Source: Straminergon stramineum
Taxonomy: Eukaryota; Streptophyta; Bryopsida; Hypnales; Calliergonaceae
DNA length: 64,000 nt
NCBI GenBank assembly: GCA_963920665.1
Contig: OY987269.1
Coordinates: 15,564,501 to 15,628,500 of the forward strand
Reading direction: 5' to 3'
This document shows, piece by piece, positions 62,490-64,000 of the stretch (positions within the stretch are counted from its first letter, which is position 1; each line of letters begins with the position of its first letter). A program made the position numbers and the translations under genes. A model generated the notes under the pieces. That model had not been told where the DNA came from and ran no database searches. It worked only from the letters and a program-made list of their open reading frames with translations.

Positions 62490-63987
62490 ATGGAAGGATT
62501 AGCTCTAAAAGCAAGCTCATCTGGGACTTCGACCAGCTGCCACGTCACCAAGGTATTTAAGTCCCTAACAATTTTGAATCCTCTATTTTTCTTGCTCAAT
62601 CATTTGGTTTTATATTAGATCCTGTAGTGAACATTGTCAGTTCTTTCTGTTTTGCTTCAGATTTGTCCTTCGGTTGATAATTAAAATTTCCATTCAATGC
62701 TATGGTGGATCTATTTAACTCTCCATTTCATTCCATTTTATTTTTCTTACGGTAGCTCGACATTCGTACAGACCAAGAACGTGCGCTTGCCAGCAAAGGC
62801 GTGTTGGGGGACATCACTTGCTTGTTTCAATTGTCCAATACAAACGAGGTGAGAATATAATGAACTACTGGCTGGTTTCTACTTCCATTCATCTAATTTC
62901 ATTAACTATCAGTAAATTTAATCGTATATCTCAAATTCTTGTTGCGATTAGCAAGAGTCTGACGAGGTTGAGTAAATCAGGGTAAAATATAGTCGAGCTC
63001 AATGTATGGTGATCCTAGCTGGACCTACTGGCAAGCAAAGAAAAGCTCAGCTTAGCGCCGGGAGAGAACAAACGATGCCACTTCCAACTTTCACGGACAA
63101 GCAAGGAACACCGCGTCCCCTGAGCCAATTCCTCCAGCAGCCAGCGGGAATGAAATCGATGCTGAACACAAACTATCTACAAGACTTTGAGTATTTAGGG
63201 GAGAATGTATTCCGATGCTACCTGCCGGAGATCTCTGTTCTCGGTCGGGAAGTGGCTCCTGTGATGGACCTACTAGTCTATTCCACCGAAGCGGAGTGCG
63301 TGGTTGAGATGATTGCCTGTAAGGTGGACACTCTTACCCTAATCTGGAATATCCGAAATCCCAGAAGTCCAGAGTGTTTTATTGAAGGATTTTCAGCAAA
63401 CACGGTGTATTTCAAGGGTGGCAATTTCAGCAATTCCTAATCTTTGACAGCGCTGATGGAGTTGATTTATGTTATCTATGCAGTTTGAAGCACCAGATGC
63501 CTCCGGTGGTAAAGTAGAGAGATTCTCAGGTACAATTTTTAGATATCAATCACTCTGATTTTCTGTTTACTTCTCAAGTAGAGAGCTTCTCCTTGTGCAT
63601 ATTATATTGACAGAGAATCGTGGAGTTTCGCGAATGGTCTACCGTTATATTTAAAACATAAAATGCGTCCTGTTGCTGGCAGCGAATATGAAGAATCACT
63701 TGCAATGGAAGTACGGTGAGGATGGGGAACTTCTTTTGCGTACTAATCTCAACATCGGTGTTTCAATTGAGGTGATAGTTTAATCTTCCTGGTTGCCGGT
63801 TCAGCACCTTTTTGCTTGCTTCGAAGTCATACTTGAAATTTAGTACCGGTAGTGAATATGTTATGCGTTGTTCTTTACCTTCAATTTGTCCTTCAGTAGA
63901 TTCATACTGTATCATTTATGATTTTCAGGTTCATAATTTACCATTCACGATGTTGCCTTTGTCAGCGGTGGAGACTCCAGGAAATGC
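62490..63987 (+). CDS. DUF1997-like protein, probably plastid-targeted (partial, 5' part)
   Basis: This belongs to a conserved plant/cyanobacterial family of unknown function (DUF1997-type), usually plastid-located. Exons as I read them: 62490-62552, 62756-62848, about 63036-63323, 63484-63529, 63683-63771 and 63929-63987, then a donor gtaag. The gene continues past the window. The N terminus (MEGLALKASSSGTSTSC) is Ser/Thr-rich and lacks acidic runs, like a transit peptide. The conserved part runs MPLPTFTDKQGTPRPLSQFL, YLPEISVLGREVAPVMDLLVY, then KNHLQWKYGEDGELLL and HNLPFTMLPLSAVETPGN. The exon 3 start is the weakest point: only the AG ending 63035 is phase-compatible and avoids stops. Its donor at 63324 is preferred to one near 63392 because it joins IACK directly to FEAPD. 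Confidence 0.7.
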
Positions 63988-64000
63988 GTAAGTCATCAAA

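Noticed and set aside
5855..63987. A functional gene cluster linking the five genes
   Set aside because: Products act in unrelated processes and are separated by 6-20 kb of transposons on both strands.

Overview
The window is nuclear DNA from a plant, most probably a land plant. The signs are spliceosomal GT-AG introns, five plant-type protein-coding genes, and AT-rich intergenic DNA full of Ty1/copia, SINE and MITE-like elements. A non-seed plant such as a bryophyte is possible, but I cannot fix the lineage from sequence alone. Nothing here is bacterial: there are no operons, no CRISPR array and no rRNA.

Layout. (1) 1-5.8 kb: repeat-rich DNA with a 27-bp minisatellite, a long inverted repeat and the 3' flank of the next gene. 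(2) 5.85-13.9 kb, minus strand: a complete 21-exon gene for a Kelch-repeat Ser/Thr phosphatase of the BSU1/BSL family (989 codons by my reconstruction). (3) 14-20.6 kb: gene-free, with a six-copy tandem array of about 63 bp, a complete SINE with target-site duplication, and TIR elements. (4) 20.7-25.3 kb, minus strand: a nine-exon sphingosine (long-chain base) kinase gene (492 aa). (5) 25.7-39.9 kb: transposon graveyard. It holds a Tc1/mariner transposase remnant and an old copia element. That copia element is split by a probable solo LTR and by a second, nearly full-length copia element (31172-36866, perfect 5-bp TSD). TIR elements and a perfect hairpin follow. (6) 40.2-43.4 kb, plus strand: an SR-type splicing factor (RRM plus RS tail, SR45a/Tra2-like, 211 aa). 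(7) 43.6-53.6 kb: gene-poor, with more repeats, a Stowaway-like MITE and one unexplained 267-codon ORF. (8) 53.9-59.4 kb, plus strand: a ten-exon ER co-chaperone of the P58IPK/DNAJC3 type (TPR plus J domain, 496 aa). (9) 61.4-64 kb, plus strand: the 5' part of a gene for a DUF1997-like, probably plastid protein, running off the right edge.

The five genes are independent housekeeping or regulatory genes (brassinosteroid-type phosphatase, sphingolipid signalling, splicing, ER folding, plastid). They do not form a pathway cluster. I found no clear new biochemical system. The most unusual signal is a dispersed family of TIR elements whose ends read CCCCTAAAGGA, always bounded by TTAA. One copy can be compared with a related site that lacks the insertion. 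The TTAA plus CCC/GGG signature resembles piggyBac, which as far as I know is poorly documented in land plants.
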